From NCBI GenBank assembly GCA_016931495.1, contig JAFGER010000094.1, positions 1 to 40,635 of the forward strand: 40,635 bases of DNA, read 5' to 3'. The notes below the pieces were generated by a model that was not told the DNA's origin, did not search any database, and worked only from the letters and a program-made list of their open reading frames with translations. A program made the translations under genes and the position numbers. Of the stretch, positions 16,716 to 25,418 are shown piece after piece. The DNA comes from Chlorobiaceae bacterium. Its GTDB lineage: Bacteria; Bacteroidota; Chlorobiia; Chlorobiales; Chlorobiaceae. Position 1 is the stretch's first letter; each line of letters starts with the position of its first letter.

Positions 16716-18463
16716 GAAGGGCGTTTTTTGATTGGCAGCATTTCCATGACTTTGGTTTTTTCCTGCTCGTTGAGCACGAACTTCCAGAACAGGGCCGCGC
16801 TTGAGAGCACGAACAGCGTGCCGCACAGAAGAATCTGGATCAAGAGGGCAACCCGTCCGGTTTGCGGCCAGAGGTTCGAGATGCCGAAAATCAGAAGCGC
16901 TGGCGGCAGGGCGAGCAGCGCGGGAAGCACGGTGTGCGCGACGAACTCACCCGTGCCGATTCCGAGGGTCCGGTTGCTGCGCCAGAGGATGAAAAGCGTG
17001 CTGGTCACCGAGCTGGCGGCAATGGCTCCCGCCGCCCCGTTCAGTCCCCAGACCATCGTGCCGGCGGGAATCCAGAGCACCATCAGCAGCGTCTGCACCA
17101 GCATGTATTCCAGCTCGCGGCCGTTGCGGTCGATGCCTCTGAAGAGCATGGTGATCGGCCCCGTCGTGAGCTGAACGGCATAGGCAGTGGAAAGCAGGAT
17201 CATGACGTCGGCTGCGCCGGGATATTCGGTGCCCACCCAGACGTCGATGAGCGGGTGGGCCATGGCGATCAGAAACACAAAAAGCACCGAGTTGAGGATG
17301 TTGGTGAAGCGTATGCCGTCCAGGTAGAGGCTTCTGATTTCGGTGCTTTCCAGACGGCTTTCACTGCTGAAGGAGCGGTTGAGGAGGAGCAGCAGCAGCA
17401 CGGCCAGAGCGGCGGCGGCCAGAGCGGTCAGCTGGCTGCCTGCAAAGAGGTATGGCCGGGCCTGCGGGTGAAAAGCGATCGGGATGAGCGCGATTGCTGC
17501 CGTGGTCAGGATGATGTGCAGGTAGGTGACGGCGCGCTCTTTTACCGACTTTGACCGCTCATTGCTCCAGACCCCTTCCAGGTGGGCGGCGGTTGAAAGA
17601 AAGGGGCCAAAGGCCGAAGACGAGATTCCTCCCGCCGTCGAAGGCAGCTTGCGGCCAATTTCAAACATGCCGCCGGCGGCCAGTCCTGAAATGGCCGTGA
17701 TGAACATGCGGTCAACGGCCGTCAGAAAGATGCCGAGCACGCCGAGCACCTGCACCTTGCCGCCGAAGCCGAAGAAGTGGCGCAGATGCTCCCGGCTGAA
17801 CAGGCTGAACGAGACGCGCAGGGACGGCAGCATCGCGCGGGCGATCAGCCAGCAGCCGATGGTTTCCAGAACGAGCCGGATTGCGTAGGCGTACAGCAGC
17901 CCCGTGACGCCCGCGCCGAGCATGAGAAAGCCCACGATCGCGCCGATTTCGATCAGTCCGGCAATCGTGGTGACGGTTTTTTCCCTCGCGTACTCATGCA
18001 TGCCGTTGACGATGTAGCGGAAGCCGCCGAGCACAAGTTCGAGGCTGAAGACCAGCGCCGTGCCGAGCAGAAGCGTCGAGGCTGTCTCGCGCAGGGCCGG
18101 TTCCACCTGGAAGCGCTCCAGCAGGAACGGCATCAGGTAAACAAGTCCGATGACGAACAGCACGCAAAATACCAGCATGTACAGCACGCCGGTGGTGAGC
18201 AGGCGGCTGATTTCCTCCTTGCGCCCTTCGGCAAGATAGCGCGCCGTGAAGCGGATATAGGTGCTGTTGACACCGAAACCGCCCATGCCTGCATAGGAGA
18301 GGATGACGAAGCAGAGCGACCAGAGTCCGAACTCGGTCAGGTTGAGGTAGTTCAGGATCACCGGCGTCAGCATCAGGCGGCTGAACATATAGACAAGCGT
18401 GGCTGCGATGCCTGCAACGGCATTGCCGGTCAGCTTGCTCTGTGCGGAATCCTGTTGGTTCAT
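16709..18463 (-). CDS. Polysaccharide flippase, Wzx/MATE-like
   Basis: A 584-residue polytopic protein of the oligosaccharidyl-lipid flippase family, with about 13-14 hydrophobic segments. The N-terminus (NAVAGIAATLVYMFSRLMLTPVIL) and LTEFGLWSL are characteristic. It would move the undecaprenyl-linked repeat unit across the inner membrane. It is longer than the usual 420-500 residues because of an extra central stretch (roughly residues 300-385) with a hydrophobic helix and a polar linker. It overlaps the co-polymerase gene and follows the GT8 gene's neighbour region by 15 bases, so it is in the operon. Assignment is secure at family level. Confidence 0.9.
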   Translation of the reverse strand: MNQQDSAQSKLTGNAVAGIAATLVYMFSRLMLTPVILNYLNLTEFGLWSLCFVILSYAGMGGFGVNSTYIRFTARYLAEGRKEEISRLLTTGVLYMLVFCVLFVIGLVYLMPFLLERFQVEPALRETASTLLLGTALVFSLELVLGGFRYIVNGMHEYAREKTVTTIAGLIEIGAIVGFLMLGAGVTGLLYAYAIRLVLETIGCWLIARAMLPSLRVSFSLFSREHLRHFFGFGGKVQVLGVLGIFLTAVDRMFITAISGLAAGGMFEIGRKLPSTAGGISSSAFGPFLSTAAHLEGVWSNERSKSVKERAVTYLHIILTTAAIALIPIAFHPQARPYLFAGSQLTALAAAALAVLLLLLLNRSFSSESRLESTEIRSLYLDGIRFTNILNSVLFVFLIAMAHPLIDVWVGTEYPGAADVMILLSTAYAVQLTTGPITMLFRGIDRNGRELEYMLVQTLLMVLWIPAGTMVWGLNGAAGAIAASSVTSTLFILWRSNRTLGIGTGEFVAHTVLPALLALPPALLIFGISNLWPQTGRVALLIQILLCGTLFVLSSAALFWKFVLNEQEKTKVMEMLPIKKRPSC

Positions 18464-18478
18464 GGGCTGGCGAGCGTT

Positions 18479-19390
18479 TCAGTTTCCTTGTTTCAGCGCC
18501 TTTTTGACCGCTGTTTTCAGCTCTTTCGGAACGATTGATTTCAGCAGGTGCAGCGGCTGCAGATCCGAATAGATCGCATGTTTCCACGGGGTCATCTTCA
18601 GGTACTTCCAGTAGAGGCTCTTGTAAGGGTGGGCGTTTCTGAAATGCCAGGGCTTGGAGCCGCCGGTGTAGTGGATGATCACCGGATTTGTTCTTGCTTC
18701 GTCAAGCTCTTCGGGGCTGAAACAGTCGAACTGCTCGTCGAATCCTTCACTGAAGATCGATGATTGCTGGTTGTATTTCAGCGGCACTTTTTTCCACTGC
18801 CCGTTGATGATCGAGTTCAGGCCGCACTGGTCGGGAAACCAGATTGCATCGGGATTGTTTTCGATGAATCCGATGACGCGCTGCTGGAGGCCGGTTTCCT
18901 TCCATTTCGACAGATTGATGAGCATCATGCCCGAGTTGAAATAGCGGGCCGTGGGCTCCATCCGCAATTGCGCATGGCGGTCAAAGCCGGGATCCTCGAT
19001 AGCGCCGACGTAAGCGTCGCCGAGTCCGGTTTCGTAAAGCTCCCGGATCGGGCCGTTGATGATCATGTCGCAGTCGAGGTAGAGCAGCTTCTTTTCGTCG
19101 ATGAGTGAGGGGATGAGCAGGCGGTAGTAGATGCCTTTCGGATACATCGGGTGCTCGCTGGCCAGCGAGACGAAAAGCTCGTCCGACAGGGTGATATGCC
19201 TGACGGAGCAGTCATATCCTTTGATGATTTCGTCGATGTTGCGCCGGTCTCTGGCCGTCATGCCGCTGCTGATGATGGAGATGGTGAACGCCTGCCCCCG
19301 GTTGTTGACAAGCAGCGAAACAAGCGCCGCGCCGAGGTGCTGGATGTAGTTCCTGTCGGTGCAGAAGACGATATTCATCGTGTTGTTCAT
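18479..19390 (-). CDS. Glycosyltransferase, family 8 (LgtC-like)
   Basis: A 303-residue retaining glycosyltransferase. The N-terminus MNIVFCTDRNYIQHLGAALV, the metal motif LYLDCDMI (DxD), the acceptor loop FNSGMMLINL, DQCGLNSII and the C-terminal HYTGGSKPWH (HxxGxxKPW) together define GT8. It probably adds a galactose or glucose to the EPS unit. The ATG at 19390 was chosen because it puts the family signature at the N-terminus; it lies 10 bases after the GT4 gene. Soluble, with a basic helical tail that may touch the membrane. Confidence 0.93.
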   Translation of the reverse strand: MNNTMNIVFCTDRNYIQHLGAALVSLLVNNRGQAFTISIISSGMTARDRRNIDEIIKGYDCSVRHITLSDELFVSLASEHPMYPKGIYYRLLIPSLIDEKKLLYLDCDMIINGPIRELYETGLGDAYVGAIEDPGFDRHAQLRMEPTARYFNSGMMLINLSKWKETGLQQRVIGFIENNPDAIWFPDQCGLNSIINGQWKKVPLKYNQQSSIFSEGFDEQFDCFSPEELDEARTNPVIIHYTGGSKPWHFRNAHPYKSLYWKYLKMTPWKHAIYSDLQPLHLLKSIVPKELKTAVKKALKQGN

Positions 19391-19400
19391 GGCGGACGGC

Positions 19401-20576
19401 TTATGCCCTGATGATGGAGAGCAGGTGCTCGACCCGGTTCCGGAAGGTGGTTTCGACGTCGTGCCGGCTTGCGAACCTGGCTGCGGTGTGCGATTTTTCG
19501 GCGATCTCCGCCCGGTTTGCGTCGAGGCGCCGGATGATGGATGCGACCGCTTCGAGGTCGTCGAGTGGCGCGCCCCATCCCGCATCCTCAAGCTCCAGAA
19601 TTCCTCCGAACGCGCGGTTGAGGTAGCCGACGATCGGCACGCCGCATGACAGGGTTTCAAGATAGGTGCACGACGGGTCGCTCTGGCGGTGCAGACAGAC
19701 GAACAGATCGACCTTTTCCTTCATGTCGGGCAGCAGTTGCCGGTGGAAATCCACCGCGCCGGGCATGATGACTTTGCCTTCCAGCTTGTGCCGGGCTATG
19801 AACTCCTTCATTTCGCCTTCAAGATCGCCCGCGCCATAGATGGTCATCCGGAATGCCATGCCGAGGGTTTTGAGCTTCAGCGCGAGTCGGACGAGGTGGT
19901 CGGCCCCCTTCATCTGCACCAGCCGCCCGGAGAAGGCCAGGCGCAGCGGCCTCTTTTCCCCGAGCGTCGAGAGCCGGTTTTCGAGCGTTTCAAGGTCGAT
20001 CATCTCCTCTTTCGGGACTCTTGTATCGAAATAGAGCAGCCGGTTCGGCGCGTTGCGGTACTCGTGGTAGGCCGGTGTGCCGTTGGATTGCAGACCGTCA
20101 CACTCCCCGAACGCCTGCCGCCGTTCAGCCTCCTTGCGCCAGAGGTAGAAGTTCTGCCGCATCCGCACCAGCCGGTTCGGGGCGTTGAGCGCCGCGATCT
20201 GGTAGCGCGTTTCGGGGATGTACTCGATGACATAGACGCACCTGACGCCGCGATTCCTGCACAGCCGGGCGATGTGCAGCTGGTCGTGCGCGTCGGCTGA
20301 TGCCAGCACGATGCCGCTGTTTTCGATGTGTTCCGCCGCAACCGGTTCGTTCTCTGCAAGCGCGATGCAGGTGAACGGCATGTCGGCTGCATGCTTTTCC
20401 ACCACGCCGAAATCGGGCAGGGCTGACCGGGTTTGCTGCATGACGCAGACGACCGGGCCCGGCCAGAACCGGCAGTAGAGCAGCACGCCGTCGTAGAACT
20501 TGCGGTCGAAGCGCAGCGTGCTTCCTTCTTTCCATACCGGAACGGAGGGGATGATGGTCAGAGTCGGCTTATGCAT
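19401..20576 (-). CDS. Glycosyltransferase, GT4-like
   Basis: A 391-residue GT-B fold protein. The N-terminal half is divergent; the C-terminal half shows RLAFSGRLVQMKGADHLVRLA, MTIYGAGDLEGEMKEFI, VIMPGAVDF and SDPSCTYLETLSCGVPIVGY, the usual order of GT4 motifs including the glutamate pair region. It should act on the cytoplasmic face during repeat-unit assembly. It lies 33 bases downstream of the Wza gene and 10 bases upstream of the GT8 gene. Sugar specificity is unknown. Confidence 0.87.
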   Translation of the reverse strand: MHKPTLTIIPSVPVWKEGSTLRFDRKFYDGVLLYCRFWPGPVVCVMQQTRSALPDFGVVEKHAADMPFTCIALAENEPVAAEHIENSGIVLASADAHDQLHIARLCRNRGVRCVYVIEYIPETRYQIAALNAPNRLVRMRQNFYLWRKEAERRQAFGECDGLQSNGTPAYHEYRNAPNRLLYFDTRVPKEEMIDLETLENRLSTLGEKRPLRLAFSGRLVQMKGADHLVRLALKLKTLGMAFRMTIYGAGDLEGEMKEFIARHKLEGKVIMPGAVDFHRQLLPDMKEKVDLFVCLHRQSDPSCTYLETLSCGVPIVGYLNRAFGGILELEDAGWGAPLDDLEAVASIIRRLDANRAEIAEKSHTAARFASRHDVETTFRNRVEHLLSIIRA

Positions 20577-20609
20577 GGTTGCCTTGGTTCGGAAATGGCC
20601 TGATGCTGT

Positions 20610-21764
20610 TCATTCGCCGCTGGGGTCGGTGACGAATCCCTTCTGGCCCCAGACCTTCTGGCGCAGCTCCTGCATGATGCCCAGCGATTCCAGATTGCTC
20701 AGGTTGAGGTTGAGCATCTGCATGGAGGGCAAGAGCTTTTCGAGCGCATAGTTGAATTTGGCCATGCCGCCGGGGCTGACATAGATGATGTCGTTGGACA
20801 TGAGCGAAAAGTTCTGGGTGAAGTCGCCCTTTTCAAGCAGGTTTTTCAGATCGACCCTGACCACCTCGCCCTTGACGGTCTGCTGCCGGATGACGAAGAT
20901 TTTTTCGGGGTCAGCCTTGGCGTTCATGCCTCCGGCAAGCATGATCGCCCTGATGACGGTCATGCCGCTTTTGATCTCGATGGCTCCGGGGCTCACCACC
21001 TCGCCGAGCACATAGACCATCTCGTCGGCGGCTTCGGGGATGTAGATGACGTCGTTGTTGCGGATCGGGGCGTTCAGGGCCATGTTGCCGTTGCGCAGGA
21101 GATCCTGCAGGTCGATCCAGATGATGGTGTCGTTGCCGCGGATGATGGCGCACTTGGTGAGCGACACGGCCCGGTTCTGGTCGGGGATGCCGCCTGCCAG
21201 CGCCAGCGCTTCGAGCAGCGAGCCCTGGCCGGGGAAGTTGATCACGCCGGGTTTGCTGACCCTGCCGAGCACGAAGGCCTTGTTGTTGTGGAACTCCAGT
21301 ACGCGCACGGTCACTTCGGGCCTGATGTAAAAGGTTTCAAGCTTCGAGGTGATGAGCGCCTGCACCTCGCCGACGCTCTTGCCGAGCACCTGAAGGCTGC
21401 CGATTCTTGGCACGGTGATCATGCCGTCGGGCGAGACCACGATGCCCTCCTGCGTCAGTTCGGGCCGCCGCCATACCTGGATGGTGAGCCGGTCGCCCGG
21501 CCCGAAGCGGTACTCGAACGGCTCTTGCGTGTCGAGTGACTTGACCCGGTCGGGCGTGGCGAACTCCTGCACCTTCGGGGGCATGTCGGTTTTGAATTCG
21601 CTCTGTTCGTTTTTGCCGAGCGTGGTCTGTTGGGGGGAAATCGAGTTGCATGCGGCAAGCACGGTGCACAGCATTGCCGAGAGCAGCAGGGCGGTCAGGG
21701 CGCGCAGGAGCTGGCGGAGCGGCGCAAAACCGCGCAGGTCCGCGGATGATTCGGAGCGTCTCAT
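20610..21764 (-). CDS. Polysaccharide export lipoprotein, Wza-like
   Basis: A 384-residue outer-membrane export protein. Residues 15-38 form a lipoprotein signal with the lipobox LAAC, so C39 would be the lipidated residue. It is followed by the poly-export domain (about 70-150: YRFGPGDRLTIQVWRRPEL, VSPDGMITVPRIG) and two SLBB domains (about 155-235 and 240-320: VLGRVSKPGVINFPGQGSLL and VLGEVVSPGAIEIKSG). The ATG at 21764 overlaps the upstream stop (ATGA). Together with the Wzc-like protein it forms the periplasm-spanning export path. It has an additional helical tail (about 330-384), possibly the amphipathic helix of the pore. Confidence 0.95.
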   Translation of the reverse strand: MRRSESSADLRGFAPLRQLLRALTALLLSAMLCTVLAACNSISPQQTTLGKNEQSEFKTDMPPKVQEFATPDRVKSLDTQEPFEYRFGPGDRLTIQVWRRPELTQEGIVVSPDGMITVPRIGSLQVLGKSVGEVQALITSKLETFYIRPEVTVRVLEFHNNKAFVLGRVSKPGVINFPGQGSLLEALALAGGIPDQNRAVSLTKCAIIRGNDTIIWIDLQDLLRNGNMALNAPIRNNDVIYIPEAADEMVYVLGEVVSPGAIEIKSGMTVIRAIMLAGGMNAKADPEKIFVIRQQTVKGEVVRVDLKNLLEKGDFTQNFSLMSNDIIYVSPGGMAKFNYALEKLLPSMQMLNLNLSNLESLGIMQELRQKVWGQKGFVTDPSGE

Positions 21765-22270
21765 GACTTTTTCGGAATGATTCTGGCCGGTATGCCGACG
21801 GCGATCGAATTGTCGGGAACCGATGCAATCACCACGGCATTGGCGCCAATATCGACGTTGTCGCCGATGGTGATGTTGCCGAGCAGCTTGGCTCCGGTGC
21901 CGATGTTGACCCGGTTGCCGATTTTCGGCGCGGCTTTCTCTTCGATGTTTTTCAGCCCGACGGTCACGCCGTTGCGGATGATGCAGTCGTCGCCGAAGCT
22001 TGCGTAGCCGCTGATGATGATGTCGCCGAAGTGCTCGATGCGGAAATTCCTGCCGACAGGCACCTCGCAGGGCAGTTCGATGCCGGTCATGATCTGCACG
22101 ATTTTGTAGAGCAGTTTGTAGAGCAGCGAAAACGGCTTGCGGAGCAGCGCGTTGCCGATACGGTAACGCCACCGCCCAAAGCGATAGACCACCATCACCC
22201 AGAATCCCTGCTGGCTCCAGTGGCCTTCATAAACCTTCAGGTCGGCCCGCAGGTTGCTGAACAGCGCCAT
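21761..22270 (-). CDS. Hexapeptide-repeat acetyltransferase, serine-acetyltransferase-like
   Basis: A 169-residue CysE-like protein: a helical N-terminus with GFWVMVVYRFGRWRYRIGNALLR and a hexapeptide beta-helix (about 70-160) ending SIAVGIPARII. This N-terminal type is common in EPS loci, where such proteins probably O-acetylate sugars. It overlaps the Wza start by 4 bases (ATGA) and lies 8 bases after a GT2 gene. It is related to, but clearly different from, the other acetyltransferase of the operon at 13786-14328. Confidence 0.87.
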   Translation of the reverse strand: MALFSNLRADLKVYEGHWSQQGFWVMVVYRFGRWRYRIGNALLRKPFSLLYKLLYKIVQIMTGIELPCEVPVGRNFRIEHFGDIIISGYASFGDDCIIRNGVTVGLKNIEEKAAPKIGNRVNIGTGAKLLGNITIGDNVDIGANAVVIASVPDNSIAVGIPARIIPKKS

Positions 22271-22278
22271 CTCCGGGG

Positions 22279-23253
22279 TTACCAGGGGGTTTGGGGTGAC
22301 TGACGGCCAAAACGGGTGTCGGCGAGCGAGCGGATGATCTGGCTCATGGTGGTGCTGGCCATCGCCCGCTTCCGTGGAGCGCTCGCCGAGGGAATCGCCA
22401 GGTTTTTCAGGTAGCGGAGCAGATACCAGCCGAGTTCGACGCCCGCGCTGCCGAGCACGGTGGCAAGGCTATGGTTCTTGCGGTAGTAGAGCCACTCGCT
22501 GCGCATCCTGAACGAGAGAACCTGTGAGCCGGACTCTTCGAAGGTTTTGTCTTTACGGGTCTTGCTGCTTGCTCCTCCGATGTGCATCACCTCGGCGTTC
22601 GGAATGAAAAAGACCTTCCAGCCCGCTTTTTTTGCCCGCAGACAGAGGTCGGTCTCCTCGTAGTAGATGAAGAAGCGTTCGTCGAACGCGCCGATGGCGT
22701 CGAGCATCGCTTTGCGCACGATGGTGAAGGTGCCGGGCACCCAGTCCACCTCCATCGGGCGGTCGTGGGCAAAGCCGCCGAATTCGTGCCGGTTGAAGAG
22801 CGTCGAGTCGGGGAATTTCGCGCCCAGGCCCGAAAGGGTCATCAGCTTGGTGAAGGGCGACGGGAAACGCCGCGCCGACGGTTCGAGCCGTCCTTCGGGC
22901 GAGATGATCCTGCCGCCGCACAGGCCGCACTCCGGATGCCCGTCCATGAAGCGCACGGCGTTCGGTATCGACGACGGGCCGACGTAGGCGTCGGGGTTCA
23001 GCAGCACATAATAGCGCCCCGAGGCCTTGGCGAAGGCCTGGTTGTTGGCGGCCGCAAAGCCGAGGTTCTGCCTGTTGGCGATCAGGCGCACCTGCGGAAA
23101 GCGTTCGAGCACCATCTCCGCCGACCGGTCGCGGGAATCGTTGTCCACCACGAAAACCTCCATCTCCTCTTCCATGCCGTTGCCGAAGAGCGCTTCAAGG
23201 CAGTTGCCCAGAATTTCCTTCGTATTGTAGCTGACGATGACGACGGTAATCAT
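22279..23253 (-). CDS. Glycosyltransferase, family 2 (rhamnosyltransferase-like)
   Basis: A 324-residue GT2 enzyme. Motifs in order: ITVVIVSYNTKEIL at the start, VFVVDNDSRDRS, RLIANRQNLGFAAANNQ, VLLNPDAYV (metal-binding NPD, typical of the WbbL/rhamnosyltransferase branch), and FFIYYEETDLCLRAKKAGW (catalytic-base EETD). The ATG at 23253 is 4 bases from the end of the RsbW-like gene. A rhamnosyl or related deoxysugar transfer is likely from the NPD/EETDLC pattern but not proven. Confidence 0.9.
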   Translation of the reverse strand: MITVVIVSYNTKEILGNCLEALFGNGMEEEMEVFVVDNDSRDRSAEMVLERFPQVRLIANRQNLGFAAANNQAFAKASGRYYVLLNPDAYVGPSSIPNAVRFMDGHPECGLCGGRIISPEGRLEPSARRFPSPFTKLMTLSGLGAKFPDSTLFNRHEFGGFAHDRPMEVDWVPGTFTIVRKAMLDAIGAFDERFFIYYEETDLCLRAKKAGWKVFFIPNAEVMHIGGASSKTRKDKTFEESGSQVLSFRMRSEWLYYRKNHSLATVLGSAGVELGWYLLRYLKNLAIPSASAPRKRAMASTTMSQIIRSLADTRFGRQSPQTPW

Positions 23254-23257
23254 GGCT

Positions 23258-23674
23258 TCAGAGCTTTTTTGACATGGAGATGATGTTCGCATCCCCATCC
23301 CGGCGGTAGGTGACCGTGTCCATGACCTTGCGGATGATCAGCAGTCCGTAGCCCCCTTCCGGATAGCTTTCTATATCGGGTTGCGGCGTCTCGATGCCGA
23401 ATGGCTCGTTGGTGTCGCGCACGGTGACGGTGAGCTGGTGGCGTTCAGCAATGAAGGTCAGCGTTACCGGCGGCAGTTCGTCCTGGCACGCATGGAGCGC
23501 CGAATTGGTGAATGCCTCGCTGACGGCCAGCTCGAAGGCGTTGATGAATTCGCAGTTGTTGTCTTTCGGATGGCACTCGCCGCAGACAAGAGCGGCAACG
23601 GAGGCGGCTGTCTGGGCGGCCAGACGGGTGAAGATCAGCTCGCCCGGCAGGGTGAGGGTGATGACTTTCTTCAT
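23258..23674 (-). CDS. RsbW/SpoIIAB-like serine kinase (anti-sigma-factor type)
   Basis: A 138-residue GHKL ATPase of the HATPase_c_2 type. The N box is ELAVSEAFTNSALHA (E and N for Mg-ATP), the G1 region is VRDTNEPFG and the G2 region PEGGYGLLIIRKVMD. In partner switching such kinases phosphorylate a STAS antagonist on serine and bind either the STAS protein or another target. The ATG at 23674 is fixed by GGAGG seven bases ahead and by the ATGA overlap with the STAS gene; a GTG two codons earlier lacks spacing. No sigma factor gene is in the window, so the target may be an EPS protein. Confidence 0.9.
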   Translation of the reverse strand: MKKVITLTLPGELIFTRLAAQTAASVAALVCGECHPKDNNCEFINAFELAVSEAFTNSALHACQDELPPVTLTFIAERHQLTVTVRDTNEPFGIETPQPDIESYPEGGYGLLIIRKVMDTVTYRRDGDANIISMSKKL

Positions 23675-24021
23675 TTGCACGCCTCCTGCTGCATGGCCGC
23701 AAACTCGACGGCGGCGCCGGTGTCGTCGAAGATGTGAAACAGCTTCTGGGCGTTCGTGATCTCGAAGACCTTGCGCACCTTGTCATTCATGCAGGCCAGG
23801 AAGAGGTCGCACTCCTGCTGGCGCTTTTTTCTTGCCGCGCCAACGATGGAGCCCAGGCCGCTGCTGTCGATGAAATCGACCTTTTCCAGATCGAGCACGA
23901 CGGTCTGGCCGGGGTCGCCAACTGCCGGATTGGCCCGAAATTCCGGACAGGAGAGCGCATCGAGCGTGCCATTGAGCGTGACGACGCTTATGCCGTTTTG
24001 TGTGGTTTCGGTGATGATCAT
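23671..24021 (-). CDS. STAS-domain anti-sigma-factor antagonist
   Basis: A 116-residue RsbV/SpoIIAA-like protein. It shows the STAS fold pattern: ISVVTLNGTLDAL, VVLDLEKVDFIDSSGLGSIVGAAR and a C-terminal FEITNAQKLFHIFDD. The serine in DSSGLG is the normal phosphorylation site of the cognate kinase. It overlaps the kinase gene downstream (ATGA) and the fusion gene upstream (ATGA), so the three are translated together. It is the more likely direct partner of the adjacent kinase. Confidence 0.93.
   Translation of the reverse strand: MIITETTQNGISVVTLNGTLDALSCPEFRANPAVGDPGQTVVLDLEKVDFIDSSGLGSIVGAARKKRQQECDLFLACMNDKVRKVFEITNAQKLFHIFDDTGAAVEFAAMQQEACK
23682..23686 (-). promoter_or_regulatory. Ribosome binding site deciding the RsbW-like start
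   Basis: GGAGG on the minus strand lies 7 bases before the ATG at 23674 but only 1 base before the alternative GTG at 23680, so the ATG is the better start. Confidence 0.75.
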
Positions 24022-25418
24022 GCGGTGATTTTTTCCTGAATCCGGTTGATGTAGGCTTTGAAGAAAAGGGCGATGTCCGTTACCGGGTTGCTGTGCGCGA
24101 GGTGAAAGCGTTCGACGATGGAGGCGTCTTCGCTTTTGCCGCAGCCCGGCCACTCCTCGGCTTCGGCGTAGCTGAACACTCCCGGACGGTAGGCTGTCAT
24201 GGCGGTGGCGTTGCTATCGCCACGCTCTTCTGCGCTGACCGGCGTGCTGCCGATCAGGGCGAGCTGGCCGCCGAGAACTCTGAAGAGCATCAGGAACCGG
24301 TCAAGCGACAGCGCGGCGGCCAGCGTGCCGAGCGCGCCGTGATGGGGGAGGCTGACCGTTTTGAGCCTGATCGTGCCGTTTCCTTTGCCGTCGATGATTT
24401 CCGCCGGACAGGGCTTCCATTTCCCCGACAGGCTGAGCAATGGCCAGAGGAGGAGGAAGGGCGGCAGCAGCAAGCCGATCATCAGCAGGGCCACAAGCGC
24501 GTGGATGAGCAGTCTCGGAAACGCCGCCAGCACCGGGTCCTGCCGGATGCCGCTGAGCAGGTGGGGGTCTTCCATGGCGATCGAAGCGCCGCTCTGCGGT
24601 TCAATCAGCAGGTTGCCCGATGCGATCCGTCCGCTGACTTCGAGATTTTCGCCGAGGTAGGTGTGGTCGAGCACGATGCTGGAGCTTACCGAACTCTCCT
24701 TGTCAATGATGACGTCGCTGCCAATGATTGCCGAAGGGCCGATGATCGTGCCGCCGAGTAGCTGCACGTTGTCGCCGATGCTGACCGGCTTGCGGATCTC
24801 CACCGATTTGCTGATGACCACGTTCCGCCCGATGGCGCAACCCGGCTCGCCGCCGTAGCCCGGCAGCACGTATCGCTCGGCGCCGCTTTCGAGGGTCTCC
24901 ATCGAAGCCTCGTAATAACTTGCCGTCGAGTCGAGCGGGATGAGTGAAATGCCGGCCTCGTCCGGCGCTGCCGTTCCGGTTCCGGGCGCACCGGCAAGGA
25001 TGATCCCACCGTCGCCGCACGAGGCAAACGGGCCGTCGGGCGCGCCATCGATCAGGCGCGCGTACTCCTGGCGTTTGTCGTAACGGATGAAGTTGAAGCC
25101 GCTGACGACCATGATGCGCTCGTCGCCACAGAAGCGGCGGTTTTTGCCGAGCAGCACCGGCACGCTGTCGTCGGGCTGGAGGCTGCCGAACGACAGGTCG
25201 ATGCCCCAGCGCCTGCCATCCTCGCAATACCGTTCAACCTCGGCCAGCGGCCCGTCGCACAGCAGGCGGATCGCGGTGCTGCCGGTCAAAATGGCGAAGT
25301 CGATCAGGAATTCGACGAAGGGTTTGTTGCACAACGGCAGCAGCAGGGGATGGATCGCCGGAAAGGCCTCCTGCGCCCAGCCATACTCCCGCTCCCTGAT
25401 GCAGAGCAGTGTTTTCAT
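24018..25418 (-). CDS. Fusion: degenerate nucleotidyltransferase, beta-helix and decayed PGT module
   Basis: A 466-residue protein of three parts. Residues 1-150 resemble sugar-nucleotide pyrophosphorylases (LPLCNKPFVEFLIDFAIL), but the G-rich loop is lost (IREREYGWAQEAFP) and the catalytic NGD is VSGFN. Residues about 195-290 are hexapeptide repeats (CAIGRNVVISKSVEIRKPVS). Residues about 305-335 form a hydrophobic hairpin, and 340-460 match the bacterial sugar-transferase (PGT) core in decayed form: SLDRFLMLFRVLGGQLALIG stands where active enzymes have a DELPQ...GDMSLVG core, so the catalytic Glu is Arg while the Asp (about 373) remains; RPGVFS corresponds to RPGITG. Catalysis is doubtful; a membrane scaffold or sensor role is inferred. 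It sits between two STAS genes, with ATGA overlaps on both sides. Confidence 0.72.
   Translation of the reverse strand: MKTLLCIREREYGWAQEAFPAIHPLLLPLCNKPFVEFLIDFAILTGSTAIRLLCDGPLAEVERYCEDGRRWGIDLSFGSLQPDDSVPVLLGKNRRFCGDERIMVVSGFNFIRYDKRQEYARLIDGAPDGPFASCGDGGIILAGAPGTGTAAPDEAGISLIPLDSTASYYEASMETLESGAERYVLPGYGGEPGCAIGRNVVISKSVEIRKPVSIGDNVQLLGGTIIGPSAIIGSDVIIDKESSVSSSIVLDHTYLGENLEVSGRIASGNLLIEPQSGASIAMEDPHLLSGIRQDPVLAAFPRLLIHALVALLMIGLLLPPFLLLWPLLSLSGKWKPCPAEIIDGKGNGTIRLKTVSLPHHGALGTLAAALSLDRFLMLFRVLGGQLALIGSTPVSAEERGDSNATAMTAYRPGVFSYAEAEEWPGCGKSEDASIVERFHLAHSNPVTDIALFFKAYINRIQEKITA

Noticed and set aside
14535-17174. An 879-codon open frame on the plus strand opposite the Wzc-like gene
   Set aside because: It is antisense to a clear Wzc-like gene, has no recognisable domains and an Arg/Gly/Asp/Val-heavy composition typical of GC-rich shadow frames.
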